DNA from: Deltaproteobacteria bacterium
Lineage (GTDB): Bacteria > Desulfobacterota > GWC2-55-46
Length of the DNA: 41,071 nucleotides
Assembly: GCA_016182655.1 (NCBI GenBank)
Contig: JACPGB010000041.1
Coordinates: 1 to 41,071, forward strand
Reading direction: 5' to 3'
Below, in pieces: positions 31,866 through 39,415 of this stretch. The stretch's first letter is position 1, and every line of letters starts with the position of its first letter. Both the position numbers and the translations under genes were made by a program. The notes below the pieces were generated by a model. The model was not told the DNA's origin, ran no database searches, and saw only the letters and a program-made list of their open reading frames with translations.

Positions 31866-32664
31866 GTACCGGGACCGGCTCCGCGCCCGGATCGGACTGG
31901 GCCGGCGGCTGGACTTCGGCGGATGTGGAGACGGGGCCTGCGGAGTCCGTTCCCCCTGCCACTACCTCCTCGAACTCCGGCACGACTATCCCCCTTCTTA
32001 CCATTATGCTGTAGATGATCTCGGCGCGTTTGGCGACATACTTCTGCTCGCCCGAGGCATCGAGCCTCCTGGGGTTAGGGAGGACCGTAGCGAGCCTCGC
32101 CGCCTCCATCGGGGTAAGCTCTATCGCCGACTTCCCGAAGTGGTGGCGGGCGGCGGCCTCGACCCCGAAGACGCCCTCCCCCCACTCGACGACATTCAGA
32201 TAGAGCTCGAGTATCCTCCGCTTGGATAAAGTCCGCTCAATCTTCCAGGTGATTATCGCCTCTCTTATCTTCCTCAAGGGGCTTTTTTTCGGGGTGAGGT
32301 AGAGGTTCTTGGCCAACTGCTGGCTGATGGTCGACCCTCCGGCCTTGAGCTTTCCGGCCTTCAGGTCCTTCTCTATGGCCTTCTGCATCGCCTCGAAGTC
32401 GAACCCCTCGTGGGACCAGAACTTGTCGTCCTCGGCGACGATGACGGCCTTGGCCATGTAGGGAGAGACCCTCGAGAAAGGCACCCAGACCTGGTATATC
32501 TGGCGCTTCCTGCCCTTGGCCTTCCACTCGGCCTCCCGGTACTCCATCATAGCGGTCTTTTTGGGGTTCTCTTTCTTGAGCTTCGAGACATCCGGGATAA
32601 AGGCGAAGTAAAGTACGGCGAGGAGGACGACGAAGATGGATACGGCGTATAGGGATCTTTTCAT
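31843..32664 (-). CDS. mtgA: monofunctional peptidoglycan transglycosylase
   Basis: A 273-residue GT51 glycosyltransferase. One N-terminal membrane anchor (5-24) precedes the catalytic domain, with E78 in VAEDDKFWSHEGFD, the GGSTISQQLAKNL motif (109-121) and the second-glutamate region near LYLNVVEWGEG. It polymerises lipid II into glycan strands at the outer face of the inner membrane. The last 40 residues are a Pro/Glu/Ser-rich tail not needed for the fold. There is no transpeptidase domain. It stands alone between the converging hemerythrin gene and the repeat-filled gap upstream. Confidence 0.93.
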   Translation of the reverse strand: MKRSLYAVSIFVVLLAVLYFAFIPDVSKLKKENPKKTAMMEYREAEWKAKGRKRQIYQVWVPFSRVSPYMAKAVIVAEDDKFWSHEGFDFEAMQKAIEKDLKAGKLKAGGSTISQQLAKNLYLTPKKSPLRKIREAIITWKIERTLSKRRILELYLNVVEWGEGVFGVEAAARHHFGKSAIELTPMEAARLATVLPNPRRLDASGEQKYVAKRAEIIYSIMVRRGIVVPEFEEVVAGGTDSAGPVSTSAEVQPPAQSDPGAEPVPVQKNEAGG

Positions 32665-32804
32665 TTACGGCTTATCCTGCTTAGAAAACCTTTCACTCAG
32701 ACTGGGCTCAGATTTTAGGCCCGGTCTTCAATAAAGCAAATAAACCCTTGGAAAACTCTTAAAAATATTCTCTCAAACTCCTTCAACAACACTTAATGTT
32801 TTCA

Positions 32805-32847
32805 CGCCAGATGCTCCCCCATTCATTTTGAGGGGGAGCATCTGGCG
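32805..32847. repeat. perfect 16-bp hairpin
   Basis: Arms at 32805-32820 and 32832-32847 (CGCCAGATGCTCCCCC and its complement) surround an 11-nt loop. It lies between apgM and mtgA, in a gap with no gene, and may be a dispersed element or a transcript-end structure. Confidence 0.7.
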
Positions 32848-32873
32848 GAATTAAAAGTTTTTGAAGGGGGTTT

Positions 32874-32903
32874 GGGGGAAACTTTTTATAAAAAGTTTCC
32901 CCC
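32874..32903. repeat. perfect 30-nt palindrome after apgM
   Basis: GGGGGAAACTTTTTA and its exact inverse make a 30-nt palindrome with no loop, 5 nt after the apgM stop. Similar sequences are dispersed in other deltaproteobacterial genomes as I recall. It can fold as a terminator-like hairpin on either strand. Confidence 0.65.
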
Positions 32904-32908
32904 AAGGT

Positions 32909-34135
32909 TTAATGGCTTATATCGCAGACCTGCTCCGGCCTGCCGAAGAACTCCTGTATCATGGTCTCGCAGTCTTCGACGAGCCAGCCGGTCTCTCCTG
33001 CCTCCCGCTCGCAGAACTTTGCGCTCCCGCGCTCCGACTGTTTGACGCCCTCGGTGCAGAGCGCGAACGGGACCGGGTCAGATGTATGGGTCTTTATGGA
33101 GATCGGGGTCGGGTGGTCAGGCAATACCAATACCCTGTACTCGCCGAACTTCTCTATGCCCTTGAGAATCGGCCCGACTATCTGCTTGTCGAAGTCCTCT
33201 ATGGCGCGGAGCTTGTCCTTGAGACTCCCGTTGTGCCCTGCCTCGTCCGGCGCCTCTACATGGACGCAGACGAAGTCTTTGCGTTCAAGCGCGGCAAGGG
33301 CCGCCTCTGCCTTGCCCTTGTAGTTGGTGTCTATGTAGCCGGTCGCGCCCGGGACCTTTATGACCTCGAGCCCGGCGTATATGCCTATGCCCTTCATAAG
33401 GTCGACGGCCGAGATTATCGCGCCCTCGACACCGAACCTCTCCTTAAGCGTCGGCATGCGCGGCGCCGCGCCCTGCCCCCAGAGCCAGATGGAGGTGGCG
33501 GGCTTTTTGCCGCTCCCCACCCTTTTTTTGTTCACCGGGTGGTCTTTGAGCACGCCCTTTGACAGCTCCATGAGCTCTACGAGCTTCTCGGCGCCCGCGC
33601 CTTTCGGAAGGTACTCGTCTATCTTCTTGTCCGATATATCGTGCGGCGGGGTCGTCTTGAACTTGCCCTGGATCGCCGAGACCATGAGGTGCCTGTAGGA
33701 GGTGCCGGTATAGAAGCGCACGCCCGAGCTTGAGAGCGCCTTGTCGAGCGATTTTATGATGCCGTCCGCGTCTTCTGTCGTGATGTGCCCGGCGCTGTAG
33801 TCGTCCATGACGAGCGAGCCGTTCTGTTGGGCAAGTGTCACCAGGTTGCACCTGAAGGCGATCTCGGCGGGGGACAACTTTACGCCGATGGAGGCCGCCT
33901 CAAGCGGGGCCCTGCCGGTATAGTATTTCTTCGGGTCATAGCCGAGGACGCTTAAGTTAGCGACGTCACTTCCCGGAGAGAACCCGGGAGGCACAGTCCT
34001 GAAAAGACCGAACTTGCCGGTCCCGGCAAGTGAGTCCATATTGGGAGTGTCGACGGCCTCTAACGGGGTCTTGCCGTCGAGCTCGTCCATTGCATTGTCG
34101 GCCATGCCGTCGCCGATGAGTATTATGTATTTCAT
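32909..34135 (-). CDS. apgM: archaeal-type cofactor-independent phosphoglycerate mutase (ApgM); possible homoserine kinase
   Basis: A 408-residue alkaline-phosphatase-superfamily protein of the ApgM branch. D9 (LIGDGMAD) and S56 (GSDVANLS) are the metal and nucleophile residues, and the later HVEAPDEAGHNG and VLPDHPTP segments supply further metal ligands. It may convert 3- to 2-phosphoglycerate. In bacteria, ApgM-like genes placed with hom and thrC have been proposed as a replacement homoserine kinase. Here the gene follows alaC, hom and thrC in the same direction and no thrB is present. The 460-nt gap to thrC is filled with repeats, so co-transcription is uncertain. Confidence 0.88.
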   Translation of the reverse strand: MKYIILIGDGMADNAMDELDGKTPLEAVDTPNMDSLAGTGKFGLFRTVPPGFSPGSDVANLSVLGYDPKKYYTGRAPLEAASIGVKLSPAEIAFRCNLVTLAQQNGSLVMDDYSAGHITTEDADGIIKSLDKALSSSGVRFYTGTSYRHLMVSAIQGKFKTTPPHDISDKKIDEYLPKGAGAEKLVELMELSKGVLKDHPVNKKRVGSGKKPATSIWLWGQGAAPRMPTLKERFGVEGAIISAVDLMKGIGIYAGLEVIKVPGATGYIDTNYKGKAEAALAALERKDFVCVHVEAPDEAGHNGSLKDKLRAIEDFDKQIVGPILKGIEKFGEYRVLVLPDHPTPISIKTHTSDPVPFALCTEGVKQSERGSAKFCEREAGETGWLVEDCETMIQEFFGRPEQVCDISH

Positions 34136-34263
34136 AAAAGTATCCGCTCCCGAAGTGGTCTTTTAATTATCCTATGGCGGATGGGGCTTGTCAAATCGCC
34201 GGTCCGTAATCCCAGTAGGATTGAGCGCGCGGGAATGACGAACAGAACACATCTCATAAAACC

Positions 34264-34286
34264 CCCTCTCCCCTTGTGGGAGAGGG
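34264..34286. repeat. C/T-rich hairpin between thrC and apgM
   Basis: CCCTCTCCC and GGGAGAGGG arms form a 9-bp stem around a 5-nt loop. It precedes the second copy of the 26-nt repeat by 14 nt. The gap 34136-34595 has no gene. Confidence 0.6.
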
Positions 34287-34300
34287 TTGGGGTGAGGGGG

Positions 34301-34408
34301 GCCCTCGCCGGGCAGGCAAATCCGTATCGGGCGGCTTTACCCAGGACAACCTTAAACAGCCAGATTTAAAATTGGCCGTACGCCGAGTACCTCGCCGGGC
34401 AGGCAAAT
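34301..34408. repeat. 26-nt dispersed repeat copies 2 and 3
   Basis: Copy 2 (34301-34326) equals copy 1 at 28385-28410 over all 26 nt; copy 3 (34391-34408) shares the 18-nt core CTCGCCGGGCAGGCAAAT. A diverged version appears near 38321. Following bases (ACGGACGG, ATCGGGCGG) are also alike. Confidence 0.7.
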
Positions 34409-34486
34409 TTATAACGGACGGCAGGTGAATCGATTACCCCGGAGGCTCCGTACCGACTTTGGCGTGCCGAAGCTCACCCTCCCCTT

Positions 34487-34513
34487 TTTCCCCTCCCATC
34501 AAGGGAGGGGAAA
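34487..34513. repeat. C/T-rich hairpin after thrC
   Basis: An 11-bp stem (TTTCCCCTCCC with its complement) around ATCAA, about 80 nt beyond the thrC stop. Member of the same hairpin family as 29096 and 38424. Confidence 0.6.
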
Positions 34514-34595
34514 TCAAAATGATAGGCGGGACTTTACAGTCCCGCCACAAACTCTCTCCTCAACGCTTCCGCTTCAAAACCTTCGTGGCCGATAG

Positions 34596-35666
34596 CTAAA
34601 ACCCCATTATCTTCAAGATCTTCTTCACATCCGCCGCAACCTTCACGGGCTTGGGTGAGGCGTTCATGGCGTTGTCCGGGTCTTTCAAACCGTGGCCGGT
34701 GAGCGTGCATACGACGGTGTCCCCGTCTATGAGCACGCCGTCCTTTTTTAACTTTATCGCCCCGGCAAGTGAGGCCGCAGAGGCAGGCTCGCAGAAGACG
34801 CCCTCGCGCGCGGCCAAGAGCCTGTAGGCCTCGATTATCTCATCATCCGTTACCATGCCGATCGTCCCGCCGCTCTCTTCCTTTGCCTTCAAAGCCCCTT
34901 CCCACGATGCCGGGTTGCCTATCTTTATGGCGGTAGCCAGAGTGTGCGGGTCTTCCACAGGGTGGCCCAATACGATAGGGGCCGCGCCCTCGGCCTGGAA
35001 GCCCATCATCTTCGGCAGGTTCGAGATTATCCCTTCCTTGTAGTATTCCTTGTAGCCCTTCCAGTAGGCGGTGATGTTGCCCGCGTTCCCGACCGGGAGG
35101 AAGTGGTATGTGGGGGCGTACCCCAGATGCTCCGAGACCTCGAAGGCCCCGGTCTTCTGCCCTTCTATCCTGTAAGGGTTTATGGAGTTGACCATCTTTA
35201 CCGGGTAGTCCTTGGTTATGGCCTTTACGATATTCAAGGCGTCGTCGAAGTTGCCCTTGATCTGCAAGACCATCGCTCCGTGCATCATCGCCTGAGAGAG
35301 CTTGCCCAAGGCGATGCCGCCGTCAGGCACAAGCACATATGCCTTCATGCCGGCGCGCGCGGCGTATGCCGCGGCGGAGGCGGAGGTGTTGCCGGTAGAG
35401 GCGCAGATGACGGCCTTTGCGCCTTCTTCCCGCGCCTTCGATACCGCCATTGTCATGCCCCTGTCCTTGAAAGAGCCGGTGGGGTTCAGCCCCTCGTATT
35501 TAAGGAGGAGCCTTATGTCCCCGAATATGTCTTTAAGGTTCACGGACTCTATGAGCGGGGTGTTTCCCTCAAGGAGCGTCGTTATCGCCTCATCCTTTAT
35601 TTCAGGCAGGAAGTCCCTGAACTCCCTTATGAGGCCCGCCCAAAGCCCTTTCCTAGTTAGCTGCAC
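34596..35666 (-). CDS. thrC: threonine synthase
   Basis: A 356-residue PLP enzyme of the threonine synthase family. The PLP lysine is K67 in NPTGSFKDRGM, and the phosphate-binding loop VGNAGNITAYW lies near 195. It converts O-phosphohomoserine to threonine. The start is GTG with GAGGAG 7 nt upstream and it overlaps hom by 14 nt. It is the short form with little N-terminal extension. It would use the phosphohomoserine made by a homoserine kinase, for which ApgM is the candidate here. Confidence 0.93.
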   Translation of the reverse strand: MQLTRKGLWAGLIREFRDFLPEIKDEAITTLLEGNTPLIESVNLKDIFGDIRLLLKYEGLNPTGSFKDRGMTMAVSKAREEGAKAVICASTGNTSASAAAYAARAGMKAYVLVPDGGIALGKLSQAMMHGAMVLQIKGNFDDALNIVKAITKDYPVKMVNSINPYRIEGQKTGAFEVSEHLGYAPTYHFLPVGNAGNITAYWKGYKEYYKEGIISNLPKMMGFQAEGAAPIVLGHPVEDPHTLATAIKIGNPASWEGALKAKEESGGTIGMVTDDEIIEAYRLLAAREGVFCEPASAASLAGAIKLKKDGVLIDGDTVVCTLTGHGLKDPDNAMNASPKPVKVAADVKKILKIMGF

Positions 35667-37017
35667 CGAGGTTCTCCTCTATCCGTATGTAGACAATTTT
35701 ATCGTGTATTATGTCCATCTGCTGTATCTCTTCTATGGCGGATCTCAATTCCCGTTCAAGCGCGTTGTGCGTGAGAATGACGAGGGGAACCGCCCCGCCT
35801 ATCTTCCTGTCTTTTTGAATGACCGACGATATGCTTATGTTGTGAGCCCCTAACACGCCGGAGATCTTTGAGAGCGCGCCGGGCTTGTCTACTGCGAGGA
35901 ACCTGATGTAGTACGGTATCTCGAGCGAGTCTATCGGCTTTAAGGCAACGGCCTTTACGGCCTCGGCCGTATAGGCAAGAGGGGTTATCCTTTCGGTGAT
36001 GCCTTTTCTCATGTTACGCGCTATGTCCATGAGGTCGGCGACGACCGCGCTTGCAGTCGGCATCATGCCCGCGCCGAGCCCGTAGAGCATGACCGAGCCG
36101 ACGGCGTTGCCCTTCAAATGTATGGCGTTGTAGACGCCGTCGACGGTCGAGAGCGGGTGCTGCGCCGGGACCATCGTCGGGTGTACGCGGGCCTCGATCT
36201 TGCCGTCGTCGGACTTGGCAATGGCCAGGAGCTTTATCCTGTAGCCGAACTCCTTGGCGAACTTTATGTCGTGCTGGCTGATACTGCTTATGCCCGAGGT
36301 GTAGATGTCCTTTATGTCGATGTAGGTCCCGTACGCGAGGTTTATGAGTATCGCGAGCTTGTGCGCGGTATCAATGCCGTCTACATCGTAAGACGGGTCT
36401 GCCTCGGCGTAGCCCTTTTCCTGCGCCCGCCTTAAGACATCCTCGAACTTGCCGCCCTCGTTCGTCATCTTTGAGAGTATGTAATTTGCCGTCCCGTTTA
36501 TGATGCCGTAGATCGACTCGATCTTGTTCGCGGCAAGCCCTTCTCTAAGCGCCTTTATTACAGGGATGCCCCCGCCGACCGAGGCCTCGAAGCCCATGTC
36601 GAGCTTTTTCTCAGCCGCCTTTTTGAATATCTCTTTTCCGTGGGTGGAGAGCAACGCCTTGTTGGCCGTGACTACATGCTTGCCTTTTTCCAACGCCTCC
36701 ATGATGAAGGTCTTGGCTATCCCGGTGCCTCCGACGAGCTCGATGACGATCGATATTTCGGGGTCGTTTATTATGTCCATCGCGTCAGTTGTCAATACGC
36801 CGTCGTCGAGTCTTACGCCCCTGTCGCGTACTGTGTCCTTGTCAGCGACCCTCTTAAGGACAAGCTCGCACCCGAGCCTGTCCTTTATGAGCGAGGCGTT
36901 CTCCTTCAAGACCTTTACGACACCGGTGCCCACGGTGCCGAAGCCTATGAGTCCCGCGCAAATTCTCTCTGTCTTCTTGAGCGTCACGGAAGTCGTATTT
37001 CTCTCCATGGTCTGCAT
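35653..37017 (-). CDS. hom: homoserine dehydrogenase with ACT domain
   Basis: A 454-residue NAD(P)-dependent enzyme. The nucleotide-binding motif is IGFGTVGTG (24-32), the conserved VTANKALLS block follows near 113-121, and the catalytic region lies in the centre. The last 80 residues form an ACT domain (YYIRFLAVDKPGALSKISGVL), the usual site of threonine feedback control. It makes homoserine from aspartate semialdehyde. Its ATG directly touches the alaC stop codon (TAGATG), so alaC, hom and thrC form one operon. Confidence 0.95.
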   Translation of the reverse strand: MQTMERNTTSVTLKKTERICAGLIGFGTVGTGVVKVLKENASLIKDRLGCELVLKRVADKDTVRDRGVRLDDGVLTTDAMDIINDPEISIVIELVGGTGIAKTFIMEALEKGKHVVTANKALLSTHGKEIFKKAAEKKLDMGFEASVGGGIPVIKALREGLAANKIESIYGIINGTANYILSKMTNEGGKFEDVLRRAQEKGYAEADPSYDVDGIDTAHKLAILINLAYGTYIDIKDIYTSGISSISQHDIKFAKEFGYRIKLLAIAKSDDGKIEARVHPTMVPAQHPLSTVDGVYNAIHLKGNAVGSVMLYGLGAGMMPTASAVVADLMDIARNMRKGITERITPLAYTAEAVKAVALKPIDSLEIPYYIRFLAVDKPGALSKISGVLGAHNISISSVIQKDRKIGGAVPLVILTHNALERELRSAIEEIQQMDIIHDKIVYIRIEENLGAAN

Positions 37018-38208
37018 CTACGAGACCTTCTTAACGGGCATCTCGAGCGCCTTCTTTATGCACTTGGCCGCCTGCCTTATCCTGTGCTCGTTCTCGACGA
37101 GCGCGAGCCTTACGAACTCGTCCCCGTACTCTCCGAACCCGATACCGGGGGATACCGAGACCTTTGCCTTATCGAGCAGGAACTTCGAGAACTCGAGGGA
37201 CTTTAAATGCCTCAAGTGTTCGGGTATCTTTGCCCATACGAACATCGTCGCCTTCGGCTTCGTTATCTCCCAGCCCGCCTTGCCGAAGCTCTCTACGAGG
37301 GCGTTCCTCCTCACCTCATAGGTCTTGCATATCTCGCTTACGCAGTCCTGCGGGCCGTTAAGCGCTATGACGCTCGCTATCTGTATCGGCTGGAACATCC
37401 CGTAGTCGAGGTAGCTCTTCATGCGCGTCAGAGCCGCTATGAGCTTCCTGTTCCCGACGGCGAAGCCTACCCTCCAGCCGGGCATGTTGTAGCTCTTGGA
37501 TAACGTAAAGAACTCTACACCCACGTCCTTGGCCCCAGGTATCTCAAGGAAGCTCGGGGCCTTGTAGCCGTCGAAGACAATGTCGGCGTAGGCGAGGTCG
37601 TGGACGACCATCATCTTGTGCTCTTTCGCAAAGTCGACGATTTTTGCGAAGAAAGCCTTGTCGACCACCTCGGTCGTCGGGTTATGCGGGAAGTTTATGA
37701 CGAGGAGCTTAGGCTTCGGCCAGGTCTGCTTGGTCGCCTTTAATAGCTCGTCAAAGAAGTCCACGCCCGGAAGGAGCGGTATCGAGCGCACATCTCCCCC
37801 GGCTATTATTACCGAATAGGTGTGGATGGAGTAGGTCGGGTTCGGGACGAATACGACGTCACCCGGCTCAATCACCGCAAGCGCAAGGTGCGCGAGACCT
37901 TCCTTGGAGCCGATGGTCGCAACGGCCTCGCCCTCGGGGTCGATATCGACATTGTACCTTCTTTTGTACCAGTCCGAGATAGCGAGCCTTAGCTTGTATA
38001 TGCCCTTGGAGGCCGAGTACCTGTGGTTCCTCGGGTTCTGGGCGGCCTCGATGAGCTTATCCACAATGTGCTTCGGGGTCGGCTGGTCGGGGTTGCCCAT
38101 GCCGAAGTCTATGATATCCTCGCCGCGCTTCCTCGCCGCGACCTTGAGATCGGTCACTATGTTGAATACATACGGCGGGAGCCTCTTGATCCTGTAGAAT
38201 TCGTCCAT
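37018..38208 (-). CDS. alaC: AlaC-type class I aminotransferase
   Basis: A 396-residue PLP aminotransferase. The PLP lysine is K238 (LSKSYNM), with NPHNPT-type substrate-binding residues (NFPHNPT, 172-178). It is strongly alike E. coli AlaC over its length ([37 protein letters not shown]). AlaC makes alanine from pyruvate and glutamate. I choose the ATG at 38208 (MDEFYR) with GCAGGA upstream; the longer frame to 38364 crosses repeat DNA. It starts the alaC-hom-thrC operon. A role in methionine or threonine metabolism is also possible because this family is broad. Confidence 0.9.
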   Translation of the reverse strand: MDEFYRIKRLPPYVFNIVTDLKVAARKRGEDIIDFGMGNPDQPTPKHIVDKLIEAAQNPRNHRYSASKGIYKLRLAISDWYKRRYNVDIDPEGEAVATIGSKEGLAHLALAVIEPGDVVFVPNPTYSIHTYSVIIAGGDVRSIPLLPGVDFFDELLKATKQTWPKPKLLVINFPHNPTTEVVDKAFFAKIVDFAKEHKMMVVHDLAYADIVFDGYKAPSFLEIPGAKDVGVEFFTLSKSYNMPGWRVGFAVGNRKLIAALTRMKSYLDYGMFQPIQIASVIALNGPQDCVSEICKTYEVRRNALVESFGKAGWEITKPKATMFVWAKIPEHLRHLKSLEFSKFLLDKAKVSVSPGIGFGEYGDEFVRLALVENEHRIRQAAKCIKKALEMPVKKVS

Positions 38209-38470
38209 TTTGTTCCTGCCTCTTTGTTTAAATATAATCGGTAAAACGGCGTCTAAACTGTAATAGACAACCCCATACCTCCCATCCCTCGACGGGAGGG
38301 GATAGAGGGGAGGGTGACTGCTCGGCGCAGGGCCAATTTCAAATCGGGCGGCTCGGGGGCTCATTGACGCAATGCCTTCCGTTGTGATTTTGCCCGCCCG
38401 GCCAGGGCTTCACCCCCACCCCGCCTCCCCCGTCAAGGGGGAGGAGATTTAAAGTCGCACGGAGAATAAC
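38209..38470. repeat. repeat-filled gap between lipA and alaC
   Basis: A CCCTC/GAGGG hairpin (about 38286-38300) and a perfect CCTCCCCC/GGGGGAGG hairpin (38424-38444, loop GTCAA) lie here, with a diverged 26-nt-repeat copy near 38321. No gene is seen. A possible -10 (TATATT) for alaC lies near 38230 but without a clear -35. Confidence 0.5.
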
Positions 38471-39316
38471 CTATCCGGTTATGAGTTTCTCAGCATTGTA
38501 TGAACTTCTAACGAACGGCCCGGAATAGACATATTTAAGGCCTATCGACTTCCCGTACTCCTCGTATTCCTTGAATACCTCGGGGTCTACATACTCCCTT
38601 ACTTCAAGGTTCTGCCGGGTGGGGCGCAGGTACTGTCCTATGGTGACAGCAATGCAACCGGCCTCAAGCAAATCTCTAAGTACCTCTTTTACCTCTTCTT
38701 TTGTCTCCCCGAGCCCGACCATGATGCCGGATTTAGTCATTACGCCGCAGGCTTTGGCGCGCCGGAGGACATCGAGCGACCTCCGGTAGTCTGCCTGGGG
38801 CCTTACCTGTGGGTAGAGTGAAGGGACTGTCTCAAGGTTGTGGTTGAAGATGTCGGGCCGGGCCTCGAGGACCACCCTTAACGCCTCCTCGTCGCCCTCG
38901 AAATCAGGGGTAAGCACCTCTACCAAAATGCCGGAAATGTTATCCTTTATCGCCTTGATTGTCAAGGCAAATTGGCCCGCCCCGCCTCTCGGAAGGTCGT
39001 CCCGGGTGACCGATGTTATGACGACATGCTTAAGCCCGAGCTCCTTTGCCGTAAGGGCGATGTTAGCGGGCTCATGGGGGTCTACCCGCAAGGGGGCCTT
39101 GCCCTTATCTATGGAGCAAAAACCGCAGGTCCGCGTGCAGACGTCCCCGAGTATCATAAAAGTGGCGGTCGGCTTCGTAAAGCACTCGCCGATATTCGGG
39201 CACCTTGCCGACTCGCAGACGGTATGGAGGTTCCTCTTCCTCAAGATCGACTTCATCTCGTGGAGGGAGCTTCTTTGCCCGAGCGGCTTTTTCGCCCACG
39301 GCGGGAGTCTGTTCAT
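38471..39316 (-). CDS. lipA: lipoyl synthase
   Basis: A 281-residue radical SAM enzyme with both iron-sulfur sites: the auxiliary cluster cysteines C34, C39 and C45 (CESARCPNIGEC) and the radical SAM cluster C60, C64 and C67 (CTRTCGFC). The C-terminal RSSYNAEK supplies the auxiliary-cluster serine. It inserts two sulfurs into octanoyl-carrier protein or enzyme to form lipoate. It stands alone between the alaC repeat gap and the next gene, and no lipB is seen next to it. Confidence 0.95.
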   Translation of the reverse strand: MNRLPPWAKKPLGQRSSLHEMKSILRKRNLHTVCESARCPNIGECFTKPTATFMILGDVCTRTCGFCSIDKGKAPLRVDPHEPANIALTAKELGLKHVVITSVTRDDLPRGGAGQFALTIKAIKDNISGILVEVLTPDFEGDEEALRVVLEARPDIFNHNLETVPSLYPQVRPQADYRRSLDVLRRAKACGVMTKSGIMVGLGETKEEVKEVLRDLLEAGCIAVTIGQYLRPTRQNLEVREYVDPEVFKEYEEYGKSIGLKYVYSGPFVRSSYNAEKLITG

Positions 39317-39415
39317 TTTCTCTTAACCTTGCGTAAAATATCGGGTTTCAATCCCTTGTTCAAGGTATAAAGATAACATCACGGGCTTAAAAATACAATA
39401 TCGTATTATACAGCC

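Noticed and set aside
28385-38444. CRISPR-like repeats
   Set aside because: Copies are few, far apart, irregularly spaced and without cas genes.
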